Shown: one piece after another, positions 6,385 through 7,113 of the stretch
How positions within the stretch are numbered: position 1 is the first letter of the stretch
How the letters are laid out: each line of letters starts with the position of its first letter
From: Hydrogenothermaceae bacterium
GTDB lineage: Bacteria > Aquificota > Aquificia > Aquificales > Hydrogenothermaceae
NCBI GenBank assembly: GCA_027052485.1
Contig: JALUFA010000253.1
Span: 1-7,113, forward strand
DNA length: 7,113 bases
Direction of reading: 5' to 3'
Made by a program: the position numbers and the translations under genes
The notes under the pieces: generated by a model
The model's database searches: none
Told to the model about the DNA's origin: nothing
The model's input: only the letters and a program-made list of their open reading frames with translations

Positions 6385-7113
6385 ATGGGTAAAAGTAGCC
6401 AGATGATAGATGATTTTAAACAGATAAAAAAAGATTATGAGTTTACAGAACAAGATGAGAAACGTCTTGTTGAGCTTCGCCCAATAATGGAAAAACATGT
6501 AGATGACTTCTTGAAAGACCTTTATAGGTTTATTTTCCACCTTCCAAATGCAAGAAAGTTTCTAAAAGACGAGGAAACTATAAAAAGACACCAAGAAAAA
6601 CTAAAAGAGTGGTATCTAGACCTGTTTAGTGGAAATTATGATGATAAATACTTTGAAAAGCTCCACAAGATAGGAGAAGTCCATGACAAGCTTGGAATAC
6701 CAAACCACTATATAAACGCCACGTTTAACTTTATAAGAAGATGGTTTATAAAGCTTTTAAACAAAGAGTTTGGCTACTCAAGAAAGAGAAATCTTTACGT
6801 TGAGTCCCTAGGAAAACTACTGGATATAAACCTTGATATCTTAACAAAAGCCTACATAGAAGAGGAAATCACAAAGTACATACAGCTTTCAAAACTGGAG
6901 AAAAAACTTTTAAAAATCTCAATGCGTTTTGCAGACTTTTTAGATATGATTTTGCTAGGAGCTCTTATTGTTCTTGCCCTATTTGTGATAGGTTTATTTA
7001 TTTACGAGATTTTTGAACTCTTAACGGGAAAGGTATCTATAGAAACAGGTATAATCAAAACCCTTGGTACTCTGCTTATACTATGGGCTATTGCCGAGCT
7101 TCTTGGTGAGGAG
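6385..7113 (+). CDS. Globin-coupled sensor with PsiE-like membrane domain, 3' end missing
   Basis: This frame is open for 243 codons from ATG 6385 to the window end, with no stop seen. Residues about 20-165 match the globin-coupled sensor (protoglobin-like) heme domain: LRPIMEKHVDDFLKDLY with Y47 as the likely distal (B10) tyrosine, then the WYLDLFSGNYDDKY block (76-89), and KIGEVHDKLGIP (95-106), where H100 is the expected proximal heme ligand, followed by HYI. Such domains sense oxygen and related gases. After a charged linker come two hydrophobic helices (about 185-213 and 223-241), with FLD before the first and an AELLGEE end after the second. This resembles the PsiE family of membrane proteins, whose function is poorly known. 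No methyl-accepting, GGDEF or kinase output is visible before the cut. No clear ribosome site precedes the ATG; M7 (6403) is an alternative start. Confidence 0.85.
   Translation, partial: MGKSSQMIDDFKQIKKDYEFTEQDEKRLVELRPIMEKHVDDFLKDLYRFIFHLPNARKFLKDEETIKRHQEKLKEWYLDLFSGNYDDKYFEKLHKIGEVHDKLGIPNHYINATFNFIRRWFIKLLNKEFGYSRKRNLYVESLGKLLDINLDILTKAYIEEEITKYIQLSKLEKKLLKISMRFADFLDMILLGALIVLALFVIGLFIYEIFELLTGKVSIETGIIKTLGTLLILWAIAELLGEE

Overview
The window is AT-rich, gene-dense bacterial DNA with eight complete genes and two cut by the window edges. The lysine- and isoleucine-rich proteins, an AT-biased third codon position, frequent start/stop overlaps, a DnaC-type helicase loader, a TrpRS with an iron-sulfur cysteine motif and a globin-coupled sensor together suggest a thermophilic Aquificota, possibly Hydrogenothermaceae (relatives of Persephonella or Sulfurihydrogenibium). 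The organism is inferred from protein style, not from a marker gene.

Left part (1-1634, minus strand): a two-gene unit. trpS (tryptophanyl-tRNA synthetase) is read leftward from an extended -10 promoter near 1663-1671. Three bases after its stop comes a Uma2/DUF820-family nuclease-like gene that runs off the window.

Middle part (1760-6168, plus strand): six tightly packed genes that look like one operon: DHH phosphoesterase, TetR-type regulator, DnaC-like helicase loader, hisB, a regulator joining a DeoR-type HTH to a cysteine-rich NosL/TRASH-like domain, and fmt. The first three junctions overlap by 8, 14 and 4 bases, and the last two gaps are 11 and 2 bases. The genes serve unrelated housekeeping jobs (nucleotide or RNA turnover, replication start, histidine synthesis, initiator tRNA formylation) with two regulators among them. 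Such mixed operons are common in Aquificota. Promoters for both directions lie in the divergent gap 1635-1759.

Right part (6156-7113): a small zinc-ribbon protein on the minus strand overlaps the end of fmt by 13 bases. Divergent from it is a plus-strand gene, cut by the window end, joining a heme-binding globin-coupled sensor domain to a PsiE-like membrane segment.

The most notable items are the HTH-NosL-like fusion (candidate cytoplasmic metal sensor), the globin-PsiE-like membrane sensor, and the TrpRS with a Cx22Cx6Cx2C motif plus a roughly 90-residue insertion in its catalytic domain. No tRNA, rRNA, CRISPR array, insertion sequence or long repeat was seen.
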